Source: Neorhizobium alkalisoli
Lineage (GTDB): Bacteria > Pseudomonadota > Alphaproteobacteria > Rhizobiales > Rhizobiaceae
NCBI RefSeq assembly: GCF_002968635.1
Contig: NZ_PVBN01000014.1
Coordinates: 1-64,000 of the forward strand
DNA length: 64,000 nt
Reading direction: 5' to 3'
Position 1 is the first letter of the stretch, and the number at the start of each line of letters is the position of its first letter. The notes under the pieces are model-generated. The model made no database searches. It had not been told where the DNA came from and worked only from the letters and a program-made list of their open reading frames with translations. This document shows positions 1 to 7,603 of this stretch, piece by piece. The position numbers were made by a program, and so were the translations under genes.

Positions 1-76
1 CCGAACGGCAGTTCTCACCGGCCACAACCGCCGCCACAACACGCTCGCGAAGATCATTCGAAAGAGCTCGTGTCAT
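1..76 (-). CDS. IS630-family transposase, N-terminal fragment cut by the window edge
   Basis: The reading frame starts with ATG (complement of 74-76) and runs off the left end after 25 codons. The protein begins MTRALSNDLRERVVAAVVAG, which I recognise as the typical N-terminal helix-turn-helix start of rhizobial IS630-family transposases. The DDE catalytic part would lie outside the window, so completeness and activity cannot be judged. There is no other candidate gene in this strip. Confidence 0.7.
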   Translation of the reverse strand, partial: MTRALSNDLRERVVAAVVAGENCRS

Positions 77-165
77 CAGATGCTGGCCTCCGCCCAGCCA
101 GCACCTTGAATCACAAAACCGGCCCACGGGAATCCCATCAGATTCAGTCAAGCGATGAAACGCTC
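1..165 (-). mobile_element. End of an IS630-family insertion sequence (right boundary approximate)
   Basis: The left edge of the window holds the 5' end of an IS630-type transposase on the minus strand, followed by its noncoding upstream arm. IS630 elements insert at TA. The first TA after the transposase start codon is at 166-167, so the element could end there, but no terminal repeat pair can be confirmed because the other end lies outside the window. A short hairpin (CGCTCT-AAA-AGAGCG, 161-175) spans this presumed boundary. Confidence 0.55.
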
Positions 166-176
166 TAAAAGAGCGG

Positions 177-427
177 TTCCGGAGGGTCCAAATTCCGAAA
201 CGTCTTCCGGCGGCTGGCGCCCTGACGGCGCTTCCCTTGCCTTTACGACCATCACCGGACGCCGGATTGCTCCCGTGGCAAACCGGTTCGCGAACCCGGC
301 TCCCTGCCCGATGACGCCGTCAAAATAGCGCCGGCATGCACGGCGTGGATGATGGAAGCATGGATTGGACAGAGAGAGACTGAACACAAACGGCTATTTC
401 TCACCGACGCCGCCCAAACATCCCCGC
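177..427. other. Non-coding stretch, nothing recognised
   Basis: This stretch separates the IS element from the 3' end of the serine hydrolase gene. The open frames here are short or run into the neighbouring gene in a shadow frame and have no plausible start site. I see no tRNA, terminator with a T-tract or repeated motif in it. Confidence 0.5.
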
Positions 428-1459
428 TCATACCTGCCGCACCACCCCGATGATCTCGGCGAGCAGGTTGTGCAGGTCGTCGCGATAGCCGCTGCGGGCG
501 GACGGTCCGGTGTCTGCGGAGGTCATGACGACGGTCAAACCCAGAGACGGGACGATATAGACCATCTGGCCGCCATAACCCCAGCCGAACTTGACCTCCT
601 CGCCGCCGATCGTGCGCAAGAACCAGCCGTAACCGTAGCCATCGCCGGAGAAGCGGGAATTGGTGCGCGGCATCCAGGACTGGTCGATCCAGCCCTTCGA
701 GACGATCTGCCTCCCTTCCCTTGTTTTCCCGCCGTTCCGGTAGAGTTCTCCGAAAGCGAGCAGCGAGCGGGCGGTCATGGCCATCTGATTGCCGCCGAGA
801 TAGATGCCCTGAGGATCGCGTTCCCAGGAGCCGATGCGAAAACCTTCGACCGGCGCCAGCCATTCCCGTGCCAGCGCAAGCGTCGACTTCCTGCCGACCC
901 GCGTGAGGATCGCCGAAAGCAGATGTGTCGAGGCGGTGGAATAGAGCATCGAACCGCCTGGCTCTCCGTCAAACGGCTCGGCAAGCGCGAAGCGCACCCA
1001 GTTCCGGCTTGAGATCCAGCGGCCGTAGTTCGGCCCGGACATGCGGCTGAGCCCCGCCTGCATGGAAAGGAGATTGCCGATAGTGATGTCGTGGATGCGG
1101 GGATCGGGATTGGTCGGCAGGTCGGCCTTCAGGATCGGCGCGATCTTCTGGTCCGGCCCGTCGAGCAGCCGCCTGTCGATCGCAATGCCGACAAGGCAGG
1201 AGACGATCGATTTCGAAGCCGACTTGATGTTGGTCGGGGCATTGAGAGAATGGCCGTTGAATGCCCGCTCGGCGAGCATCTCGCCATTTCGGGAAACGAG
1301 CACGACCTTCAGCGGCTCCAGTTCCGCAGCCCCTTCGAAGACCGTGTTCAACGTCACCGGCGGCTGGGGCACAGGCAGCTGCGACGCGGTCTGGGCAAAG
1401 CCGCGGGCGGCGGAAAGCGCGAAAGGCAGGGATAGCAAAGTGGCGCGACGTGTGATCAT
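428..1459 (-). CDS. Secreted serine hydrolase of the beta-lactamase (class C)/penicillin-binding-like family
   Basis: This 343-residue protein begins with a hydrophobic export signal with two N-terminal arginines (residues 1-22, cleavage likely after GFAQ or slightly earlier), so it should be periplasmic. The SxxK catalytic tetrad element is visible as S80-A-S-K83, and a Y173-S-T triad sits where the family has YxN. GWGYGG near residues 290-300 is in the place of the KTG/HxG element. These are marks of the beta-lactamase-like serine hydrolase/esterase family, whose substrates vary from esters to peptides. It is a single gene, followed downstream only by noncoding DNA. Beta-lactam hydrolysis is not implied. 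Confidence 0.8.
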   Translation of the reverse strand: MITRRATLLSLPFALSAARGFAQTASQLPVPQPPVTLNTVFEGAAELEPLKVVLVSRNGEMLAERAFNGHSLNAPTNIKSASKSIVSCLVGIAIDRRLLDGPDQKIAPILKADLPTNPDPRIHDITIGNLLSMQAGLSRMSGPNYGRWISSRNWVRFALAEPFDGEPGGSMLYSTASTHLLSAILTRVGRKSTLALAREWLAPVEGFRIGSWERDPQGIYLGGNQMAMTARSLLAFGELYRNGGKTREGRQIVSKGWIDQSWMPRTNSRFSGDGYGYGWFLRTIGGEEVKFGWGYGGQMVYIVPSLGLTVVMTSADTGPSARSGYRDDLHNLLAEIIGVVRQV

Positions 1460-1630
1460 GCGGGCAAACTAGAGCAGGATCCTTCGCGGGAATATGGCCG
1501 AGGGGCGAGATTCACACGGAGGTGATCAGGCGTGAGCGCCTGCGCGATGTTGGTGATCGTGGCGCGCAACGACCCATATCGGATGAGAAACGACGCCAGT
1601 GCCGGGCTTTGTTTGGCACCTCTTCGCTGG

Positions 1631-2641
1631 CTATGGCACCTGCTTCACCGTGATGACGACCTTCCCCTTCGCACGACCCGTTTCGACATAGTCCATTGCC
1701 TCGTTGGTTTTTTCGAACGGGAAAACACGGTCCATTACAGGCCGTATGTGACCCGCCTCGATCAGGGAGGCGATCCTTCCGAGCTGCCCACCGTTGGCTG
1801 TCATGAAGAGAAACGAATAGTTGATGCCTTGGCGTTTCGATTTTCTCCTGATGCCGAAACTCAACAGGCGCATGACCTGTCGAAGCAGCCAGCCGAAGCC
1901 GTTCTGCCTCGCGAACTGCGGATCGGGCGGGCCGGAAATCGAGATGAGCTTTCCGCCGGGCTTCAGCACCCGAAGGGATTTTTCCAGCGTATCCTTCCCA
2001 AGACTGTTCAGCACGACATCATAGTCCCGCAGCACTGTCTCGAAGTCATTCTTCTTGTAATCGACCACAACGTCTGCACCGAGACTTTTCACCAGATCGG
2101 TATTTGCCGTGCCGGCAGTGGTAGCCACATAGGCCCCGAGATGCTTGGCAAGCTGGATCGCGATCGCACCCACGCCGCCCGAGCCGGCATGTATCAGCAC
2201 CTTTTGCCCCTTCTGCAAGTTCGCCCGCTCAACAAGCACCTGCCATGCCGTCAGGGCGACAAGCGGAATGGATGCGGCCTCTTCCATGGTCAGATTGCTC
2301 GGCTTCATCGCCAGATCGGCCTCGTCGATGGCGATATACTCCGCAAATGTCCCGATGCGATCCTGGGCCGGGCGTGCATAGACCTCGTCGCCTGGTTTGA
2401 ACTTCCGGACATTGGCTCCGACCCGGACCACGATGCCCGCGAGATCGTTGCCGAGCACCAGCGGAAGACGGTAGGGCAGGATGAGCTTGAACTCTCCATC
2501 CCTGATCTTGTTGTCCAAGGGGTTCACCCCGGCGGCATGAATCTCCACCAGGACGTCGTTTTCCCGCAGCTCCGGCATGGGACTTTCGCCGAGCCGCAGC
2601 GCACCACCTTTCGAATAGTGATCGATCAGGAATGACTTCAT
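1631..2641 (-). CDS. Zinc-independent NADP-dependent oxidoreductase (quinone oxidoreductase-like MDR)
   Basis: A 336-residue medium-chain dehydrogenase/reductase. The N-terminal GroES-like domain contains the AAGVNPLD element typical of quinone oxidoreductases. The Rossmann domain has an NADPH loop HAGSGGVG near residues 151-158. There is no structural zinc cysteine cluster. The ATG at 2641 (MKSFLID) is chosen because upstream extension would run through a low-quality sequence into the SDR gene. It lies downstream of a short-chain dehydrogenase and may be cotranscribed with it. The divergent HxlR regulator suggests redox or electrophile control, since HxlR proteins often regulate quinone reductases. 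Confidence 0.85.
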   Translation of the reverse strand: MKSFLIDHYSKGGALRLGESPMPELRENDVLVEIHAAGVNPLDNKIRDGEFKLILPYRLPLVLGNDLAGIVVRVGANVRKFKPGDEVYARPAQDRIGTFAEYIAIDEADLAMKPSNLTMEEAASIPLVALTAWQVLVERANLQKGQKVLIHAGSGGVGAIAIQLAKHLGAYVATTAGTANTDLVKSLGADVVVDYKKNDFETVLRDYDVVLNSLGKDTLEKSLRVLKPGGKLISISGPPDPQFARQNGFGWLLRQVMRLLSFGIRRKSKRQGINYSFLFMTANGGQLGRIASLIEAGHIRPVMDRVFPFEKTNEAMDYVETGRAKGKVVITVKQVP

Positions 2642-2699
2642 AGGACTAACTCTCGTTTCTATGGTGTGCCGGCAGCGCCGGCAATGCGGCGATGAAAGC

Positions 2700-3515
2700 T
2701 CAATTGGGGAGCCGGTTGAACTTTCGAAGGTTCCTGTCGACGACGGACTCGGGCAGGAAGCGGCGTATGAAACGGACCTGCCCTGCGGCTTTTCCGGCCG
2801 TGTAACGTCGTTTGGGGGATGCCGCATTGGCGGCCTTTACGACTGTTTCGGCGACCACTTCGGGTGCATCGCCCTTCGCGACGATTTCGCGCATCAGCCT
2901 CTCCGCGTCGGCGCGTACCGTATCATAGACGGCAAGCGGCTGGTCTGGTCGGGTGATGTTTTCTTCGAAGGACGTGCGGGTCACGCCAGGCTCGACGAGC
3001 ACGACGCGGATGCCCTGTGTTCGCACCTCATGGTCGAGAGACTCCGAATAGCCCTCGACGGCGTGCTTGGTCGATGCGTAGAGAGCGTTAAAAGGCGCAG
3101 GGATCAGCCCGAGTATGGAACTGAGGTTGATAATTCGGCCCCTGCCCTGGCGTCTCATCACGGGCAGGACTGCGTTTGTCATTCGTATCGTGCCGAACAC
3201 GTTGACGTCGAACACGGCCTTCGCCTGTTCAGTCGTGGATTCCTCAGCCCCGCCAAGCAATCCGATCCCCGCATTGTTTACGAGAAGATCGATCCGCCCG
3301 GCGCGATCCAGAACCTCATCGACAACCCTCTGCGCCGATGCGTCATCGGTTACGTCGCATATTAGCATCGTGACCCCGTCCGGGGTGTCTGGCATCGGCT
3401 TCCGGCTGGTGCCGAAGACACGATAGCCATCGCGCAGCAACGCTCGTGCCGTTACCAGGCCAATGCCTGAGGAAGCCCCCGTGACGAGTGCTATGCCGCG
3501 TTCCGTTTTGCTCAT
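2700..3515 (-). CDS. Short-chain dehydrogenase/reductase (classical SDR)
   Basis: A 271-residue classical SDR. The dinucleotide-binding motif TGASSGIG lies at residues 13-20, NNAG follows, and the catalytic serine (LSS) and YxxxK (YASTK) are intact. It probably uses NADP(H) on a carbonyl or alcohol substrate that cannot be named. The gene is divergent from the HxlR regulator with about 90 bp between starts, and it precedes the MDR oxidoreductase on the same strand, so the two enzymes plausibly form the regulator's target unit. Confidence 0.87.
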   Translation of the reverse strand: MSKTERGIALVTGASSGIGLVTARALLRDGYRVFGTSRKPMPDTPDGVTMLICDVTDDASAQRVVDEVLDRAGRIDLLVNNAGIGLLGGAEESTTEQAKAVFDVNVFGTIRMTNAVLPVMRRQGRGRIINLSSILGLIPAPFNALYASTKHAVEGYSESLDHEVRTQGIRVVLVEPGVTRTSFEENITRPDQPLAVYDTVRADAERLMREIVAKGDAPEVVAETVVKAANAASPKRRYTAGKAAGQVRFIRRFLPESVVDRNLRKFNRLPN

Positions 3516-3560
3516 CGGTTAGTGCTTTCATTTTAGCGTGGAATATCGATGAGCGATAAG

Positions 3561-3590
3561 TTACTATGAAATTAGTAGTTAGTCACTATC
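3561..3590. promoter_or_regulatory. Candidate HxlR operator between the SDR gene and the regulator
   Basis: An AT-rich patch in an otherwise GC-rich region contains the inverted repeat TACTA-6-TAGTA (3562-3566 and 3573-3577), followed by a related half-site GTCACTAT. It lies between the two divergent start codons, where an autoregulatory HxlR operator is expected. The assignment rests on symmetry and position only. Confidence 0.45.
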
Positions 3591-3604
3591 AAAAAGATAT
3601 CGAC

Positions 3605-4036
3605 ATGAAAAATCTTTCGAACCAACCATGCCTGATCGCCAGAAGCCTGGCGCTTGTAGGAGACGCATGGAGCATGCTGATCATGCGCGACGCCCATGCG
3701 GGGCTGACCCGCTTCGACGAGTTTCGCAAGAGCCTCGGCATTGCGCCGACCATGCTGACCGGACGGCTTTCAGGCCTGACGGAGGAGGGGCTGCTGGAGA
3801 AACGCCGCTATTCCGACCGCCCCCCCCGGGATGAATATCTGCTGACTGAAGCCGGTCGCGATTTTCTGCCGGTCCTGTTTGCGATCGGCGCGTGGGGACG
3901 CAAGCATCGCGGTGGCGGTAAGGTGACCCGCTTCTTCGATGCCGAGACCGGAACGGAGATCGATCCCGTCACCATCGACCGCGCGACAGGCGCTCCCGTC
4001 GGAACACGCACCATCCGTATCGTCGCACCCGAGTGA
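3605..4036 (+). CDS. HxlR-family winged-helix transcriptional regulator
   Basis: A 143-residue protein with the HxlR pattern: an early conserved cysteine (C9 in NQPCLIARSLALVGDAW), then a winged helix (FDEFRKSLGIAPTMLTGRL, wing RYSDRPPRDEYLLTEAG). The start at 3605 places this cysteine at the family's usual position. An in-frame ATG at 3566 would sit inside the candidate operator and add 13 unconserved residues. HxlR members respond to aldehydes, quinones or hypochlorite through cysteines. The divergent SDR and MDR genes are the likely targets. Confidence 0.87.
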   Translation: MKNLSNQPCLIARSLALVGDAWSMLIMRDAHAGLTRFDEFRKSLGIAPTMLTGRLSGLTEEGLLEKRRYSDRPPRDEYLLTEAGRDFLPVLFAIGAWGRKHRGGGKVTRFFDAETGTEIDPVTIDRATGAPVGTRTIRIVAPE

Positions 4037-4076
4037 CGCCTGATGGTTGTTGCCGCCAAACGCCGGTGCCAGATTG

Positions 4077-4904
4077 CTAGTCGCCTTCGTCGGGAATGTT
4101 GAGAAGGTGGCCGCAGGCCTTGCAGTGTACGGCGTCCGTATCGTGCCGCTGCAGCCCGCATTGAGGACAGGGGAACTGCACCTTGTAGGGCCGCACCACT
4201 GCCTGGGCGAGCCTGACGAAAAGGGAGATGCCGATGATCATGGTGATGACGGATGTCAGCTTGCCGGCGGTGCCGGGCAGCGTGATATCGCCGAAGCCCG
4301 TGGTGGTGATGGTCGCCACCGTGAAATAGAGGGCGTCGACGAAACCCTCGCCGCCCTCTTCCCGGTAGAAGAAGGTGGTATAGACGAAGCCCGTCACCAT
4401 GAAGAGGAAGACAAGGAAATTCAGGGCGGCGCGGACGACATCCTGAAGATGGCCCCAGCCGGCCCAACGCAGGCCTTCGCGCAGGAGCGGGCTTTTGCCG
4501 ATCGCCCATAGGCGCATCACCCTGAGGAAGGCGAAGTTGAACAGGATCTCGGGAAACAGGAGCGTCGCGAGGATGACCGCGTCGATCCACGTCATCGGCC
4601 TTTTGAAAAATGTCCGGAAGGATGGCGCCGCAAGGGCCCGCGCCAAAAGCTCGGCGCCGATCCATACCGCAATCGCATAGTCGATGATCAGGTAGGAGGG
4701 CCCGGTCCTCAGATAAGGTCCGAGAAGAAAGAAGGCGAGGATGCTGAGATCGATAAATGCCAGGAGCGCCTGCCAGCGCAGAGCCCAATAATCGCGGCCC
4801 CGCTCCAGGCGCTGCAGTGCAAGCCTGAGCGACCTGAAACTTGAGAAGGTGGATTTTGGCTGGGGGTTCGGCGTATCCATGAGCGGGAAATAGGCCTGCC
4901 CCAT
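4077..4904 (-). CDS. Potassium channel family protein with a C-terminal zinc ribbon
   Basis: A 275-residue ion channel subunit. Several hydrophobic segments (about 44-62, 72-90, 105-125, 158-178, 214-235) precede and enclose a pore loop with the selectivity filter TTTGFGD at 200-206 (a GFG variant of GYG). The putative S4 segment has only a few basic residues (LRVMRLW), so voltage gating is doubtful. After the last helix comes a short cytosolic tail with four cysteines in CPQCG (246-250) and CKACG (261-265), a zinc-ribbon-like knuckle. An alternative start is M9. The gene stands alone, with no regulator beside it. Confidence 0.82.
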   Translation of the reverse strand: MGQAYFPLMDTPNPQPKSTFSSFRSLRLALQRLERGRDYWALRWQALLAFIDLSILAFFLLGPYLRTGPSYLIIDYAIAVWIGAELLARALAAPSFRTFFKRPMTWIDAVILATLLFPEILFNFAFLRVMRLWAIGKSPLLREGLRWAGWGHLQDVVRAALNFLVFLFMVTGFVYTTFFYREEGGEGFVDALYFTVATITTTGFGDITLPGTAGKLTSVITMIIGISLFVRLAQAVVRPYKVQFPCPQCGLQRHDTDAVHCKACGHLLNIPDEGD

Positions 4905-5058
4905 CGCCGATCAAGCGGCTTTCGGCGCGGTGCGATCATGGCGGTCGATCGTCATCATCACAGTGGAGTCCGCGCGGGAAGCGGTGTATTGACGTCTCGG
5001 CAGCCCGGTCGTACCGACCGAACGAACCACCCGACGTCTCATGAGAGCCGACATCACC

Positions 5059-5325
5059 ATGGCCAAAGCCCCCAAGACCGAACATTCCGAACTCGCCGGC
5101 GAATTCACCGAGGACGGCATCACTGTGCTTGTCGACATTTTCCGCCCTGCAGGCGGCCAAGGCGACTGGATGCTCGAGGTGATCACCGAAGAGGAGGACG
5201 TGACGTCGTGGGACGAACCTTTCGCAACCGACCGCGAAGCTTTCGATGAATTCCTTGCGACGGTGGAGCGCGACGGCATCCGGTCTTTCTTCGACGAAAC
5301 CGCGACCGATCCGTCGGTGCATTGA
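5059..5325 (+). CDS. Conserved small acidic hypothetical protein
   Basis: An 88-residue acidic, soluble protein (many Glu/Asp, no signal or membrane segment) that I do not recognise as a named family. An in-frame ATG at 5041 gives six more residues; the ATG at 5059 is preceded by AGAG and gives the cleaner start. Its stop codon overlaps the start of the next gene in ATGA, so the two are translationally coupled and probably work together. Confidence 0.6.
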   Translation: MAKAPKTEHSELAGEFTEDGITVLVDIFRPAGGQGDWMLEVITEEEDVTSWDEPFATDREAFDEFLATVERDGIRSFFDETATDPSVH

Positions 5326-5564
5326 TGAAGAAAGTCGAAGATCTCACCAACTCGGCCAAGGCAGTCCATGATCGCTATGCCGCCGGCCGGATGGAGCGGG
5401 AAATCGTTCGTCAATGGGTGCTGGGGCTGAGCATGTACCCGGAACCGCACGGCAAAAGGGTTCAGGAGGCGTCGGCCTGGTTCAAGCCTCTTCGCGACGG
5501 CATGGATCCCGTCGAGCTGAAGATTGCCGATCTTGCCAGACTAGAGGCGATTTACCGCGGTTGA
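5325..5564 (+). CDS. Conserved small hypothetical protein coupled to the preceding gene
   Basis: A 79-residue, mostly helical, charged protein beginning MKKVEDLTNSAKAVHDRYAAG. The ATG overlaps the stop of the gene before it by one base (ATGA), a classic coupling signal. No catalytic motif or membrane segment is visible. The pair has no recognisable neighbour in function: a channel gene lies on one side, convergent, and an SRPBCC gene on the other. Confidence 0.6.
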   Translation: MKKVEDLTNSAKAVHDRYAAGRMEREIVRQWVLGLSMYPEPHGKRVQEASAWFKPLRDGMDPVELKIADLARLEAIYRG

Positions 5565-5636
5565 GGCAAATGCGAAATCTGCCGGAGCCTCAGCTCCGCC
5601 GGACGAAACCGGCGGAGCCTGCATCGTCAAATTCGT

Positions 5637-6170
5637 TCACGCCGGGATTCGGGGCTCGTATTCCTTCTTGAGGCGATTCCAGCCATCCCAGAAGGGTTCC
5701 GTCTTTGCGCCCGTCAACCGGGCGGCGAGGACGTCGAGATGCATATGCCAGCCTGCGCCGATCATCAGCATGTTGTTGCGGTCGGAGATGCGGCGGTGGA
5801 TGACGGTGAGCAGGACGTCGCCGCCGATGGTTTCCAGTTCGAAGGAGACCTCGCCGTGCTCTCCCCAGGTGAAGGTCATCTTGCGGGGCGGATCGAGTTC
5901 CGTGATGCGGCTCTGCATCCTGTGCTCTTCGGCAAAACCCTCGGGGCGATTGCCGGGTGGATCGGTCAGTTCGTCGTTCCGCCAGACAAGCTCGAAGGGA
6001 GACCCCACCTTCATTTCCATGTCGCCCGCAGCCAGCCAACGGCGCCGCAGCTCGCTTTGCGTGAGGTAGGCCCATACCCGGTCGATCGAACCGGGAAGCA
6101 GGCGCTCGATCTTGATGGTGGCGGGCTCGGTTACCGCGCCATAGGCACTGATGGTTGCAAGGTCGTTCAT
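5637..6170 (-). CDS. SRPBCC/AHSA1-domain protein (START-like fold)
   Basis: A 177-residue protein of the AHSA1-like SRPBCC superfamily, with the family features IERLLPGSIDRVWAYLT near residue 20 and a C-terminal helix (HMHLDVLAARLTG, then FWDGWNRLKKEYE). These proteins bind small hydrophobic ligands in a helix-grip fold, and the ligand here is unknown. The start overlaps the stop of the upstream ArsR gene by four bases, the standard ArsR-AHSA1 operon arrangement. It is therefore probably repressed by that regulator. Confidence 0.85.
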   Translation of the reverse strand: MNDLATISAYGAVTEPATIKIERLLPGSIDRVWAYLTQSELRRRWLAAGDMEMKVGSPFELVWRNDELTDPPGNRPEGFAEEHRMQSRITELDPPRKMTFTWGEHGEVSFELETIGGDVLLTVIHRRISDRNNMLMIGAGWHMHLDVLAARLTGAKTEPFWDGWNRLKKEYEPRIPA

Positions 6171-6535
6171 TTCTCGTCTCCTCTTTCCGTTTTTTTGGGT
6201 CTTGCTGCATCCTCCTCGCGGAGAAGTCTTTCGAGCTCATCCAGTCTGTTGTTCCAGAACCGCTCGTAGAAGCTCAGCCATTCGTGGGCGCCGGCGAGCG
6301 GCCCGGGAGCAAGGCGGCAGATATGGGTGCGGCCGCGCACCTCGCGGCGGATCAACCCCGCATTTTCCAGCGCCTTGATGTGCTTGGAGGCCGCCGCAAG
6401 CGAGATCGCAAAGGGCTCCGCAAGCTGGCTCACGGTGCGCTCGCCGCCCGCAAGGCTGCGAAGCATGTGCCGGCGCGTCGCATCGCCGAGGGCATGAAAG
6501 ACATTGTCGAGTTCGGGGGTGCGTAATTCAACCAT
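6167..6535 (-). CDS. ArsR-family winged-helix repressor
   Basis: A 122-residue regulator with the ArsR core: FHALGDATRRHMLRSL, then the recognition helix ISLAAASKHIKALENAGL and the wing REVRGRTHICRLAP. The metal-binding ELCVCDL motif of metal sensors is absent (VSQLAEPF), so it is a non-metal member, as expected for ArsR-SRPBCC pairs. The ATG at 6535 is used. A TTG 12 codons upstream is less likely. Neither start has a clear ribosome binding site, and the start codon itself lies inside a palindromic operator. Confidence 0.86.
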   Translation of the reverse strand: MVELRTPELDNVFHALGDATRRHMLRSLAGGERTVSQLAEPFAISLAAASKHIKALENAGLIRREVRGRTHICRLAPGPLAGAHEWLSFYERFWNNRLDELERLLREEDAARPKKTERGDEK

Positions 6536-6544
6536 ACAGTTGAA
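6527..6544. promoter_or_regulatory. ArsR operator 1, overlapping the arsR-like start codon
   Basis: TTCAAC-6-GTTGAA is a perfect inverted repeat (arms at 6527-6532 and 6539-6544). The centre of its spacer carries the start codon of the regulator on the minus strand. It shares the CAACCAT half with the second site 40 bp away, which supports binding by the same protein and direct autorepression. Confidence 0.7.
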
Positions 6545-6567
6545 TATAGAGGTGAGACTCTCGATAG

Positions 6568-6583
6568 TCAACCATATGGTTGA
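6568..6583. promoter_or_regulatory. ArsR operator 2 (perfect 16-bp palindrome)
   Basis: TCAACCATATGGTTGA is a perfect palindrome. Its centre lies 40 bp from that of operator 1, close to four helical turns, so two dimers would bind the same DNA face. It lies upstream of the ArsR-SRPBCC operon. Confidence 0.7.
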
Positions 6584-6597
6584 ATATTTCTCCAGAC

Positions 6598-6627
6598 AAA
6601 AACGGCGCGGTGATAAGCCGCACCGTT
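6598..6627 (-). terminator. Intrinsic terminator of the OmpW-type gene
   Basis: On the minus strand a 10-bp stem with one mismatch (AACGGTGCGG pairing with CCGCGCCGTT, loop of 7) is followed by TTTTT. It begins about 20 bp after the stop codon of the outer-membrane protein gene and insulates it from the ArsR operon. Confidence 0.8.
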
Positions 6628-6649
6628 TCCCCTTGTGGGATTACCCGTC

Positions 6650-7339
6650 CTAGAACCGGTAGGTCACGCCCGCCCCGACCAGCCAGGGATTGATCTTCGC
6701 TTTTCCGGAGAGCGGACCGAGAACATCGTGATCGGCCTTCCAGTCAGTTTCCAGGAAGATCTTCTTCACGTCGAAGTTCACCCCCCAATGCTGGTCGATC
6801 ATGTAGTCGAAACCGACCTGAAGCGCTGCGCCGACATGATTGTCGACGTCGAGGTTGTGAAAGCCCGCCTTCTCCGACTGGTTATAGAAGAACGAATAGT
6901 TGACGCCCGCGCCCACGTAGGGCTTGAAGGCGCCGAAATCGGTGAAGTGGTACTGCAACGTCAGCGTCGGCGGCAGGAGCCAGGCGCGGCCGACCGGAAC
7001 GCCGACGACGCCGTCTTCCTTGATGTTCGCATAGGTCGTACCGAGGATGAGTTCGGCGGCGATGTTGTCGGTGAAGAAGTAGGTGATATCCAGCTCCGGA
7101 ATAACCGAATCGGAAAAGGACAGATCAGAACCCGGCACACCGTCGACCGAACCGCGATCCTCAGTGATGACGCCCAAACCGCGTACGCGGATCTGCCACG
7201 GGCTTTGCCCAGTCGCCATCTCCTCCGCCGCCGGGGCAACGGGAGCCGGCGTGAGGTCCGCGGCCGCTGCCCCGAATGCGAAAAAAGCCGCGCCCATGCC
7301 CGCCAGCCATCTCAGATGCCGTGCGCCATTCCTGTTCAT
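6650..7339 (-). CDS. OmpW-family outer-membrane beta-barrel protein
   Basis: A 229-residue protein with a signal peptide (residues 1-27, cleavage after FGAAAA), a short Pro/Ala linker, then alternating strands ending in the C-terminal aromatic signature VGAGVTYRF that the BAM machinery recognises. The strand pattern WQIRVRGLGV, ITYFFTDNIAAELILG and TLQYHF plus PYVGAGVNYSFF is that of OmpW, an eight-stranded barrel that conducts small hydrophobic compounds. It is a single-gene unit with its own terminator. Confidence 0.87.
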   Translation of the reverse strand: MNRNGARHLRWLAGMGAAFFAFGAAAADLTPAPVAPAAEEMATGQSPWQIRVRGLGVITEDRGSVDGVPGSDLSFSDSVIPELDITYFFTDNIAAELILGTTYANIKEDGVVGVPVGRAWLLPPTLTLQYHFTDFGAFKPYVGAGVNYSFFYNQSEKAGFHNLDVDNHVGAALQVGFDYMIDQHWGVNFDVKKIFLETDWKADHDVLGPLSGKAKINPWLVGAGVTYRF

Positions 7340-7520
7340 TGGTCTCTCCTGGGATCAAAATCTCTTTGCGAAGACCGGTCTACGGTCCTCCTCGAAGAGT
7401 GGGATTGATCAGGATCAACCACGGTTGACGGATGTCAGGTGGAGGCGACACAAGGCGAATTTGTCGCATGTTTCCCGTGTCGGTCAGGCGCGCGACCTGC
7501 CTTGGACGGGAGGCAAAGAA

Positions 7521-7552
7521 AACCCCGCGTCTCGTTTCAAAGACGCGGGGTT
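7521..7552 (-). terminator. Intrinsic terminator of the GNAT gene
   Basis: A perfect 12-bp stem (AACCCCGCGTCT pairing with AGACGCGGGGTT, loop of 8). On the minus strand it is followed by a T-rich tract (TTTTCTTT). It starts about 50 bp after the stop of the acetyltransferase gene. Confidence 0.85.
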
Positions 7553-7603
7553 CGGGCAGATCGGAAAGACGCGCGGCCTGGGCTTGCTAAATGTGTTTTT
7601 CGC

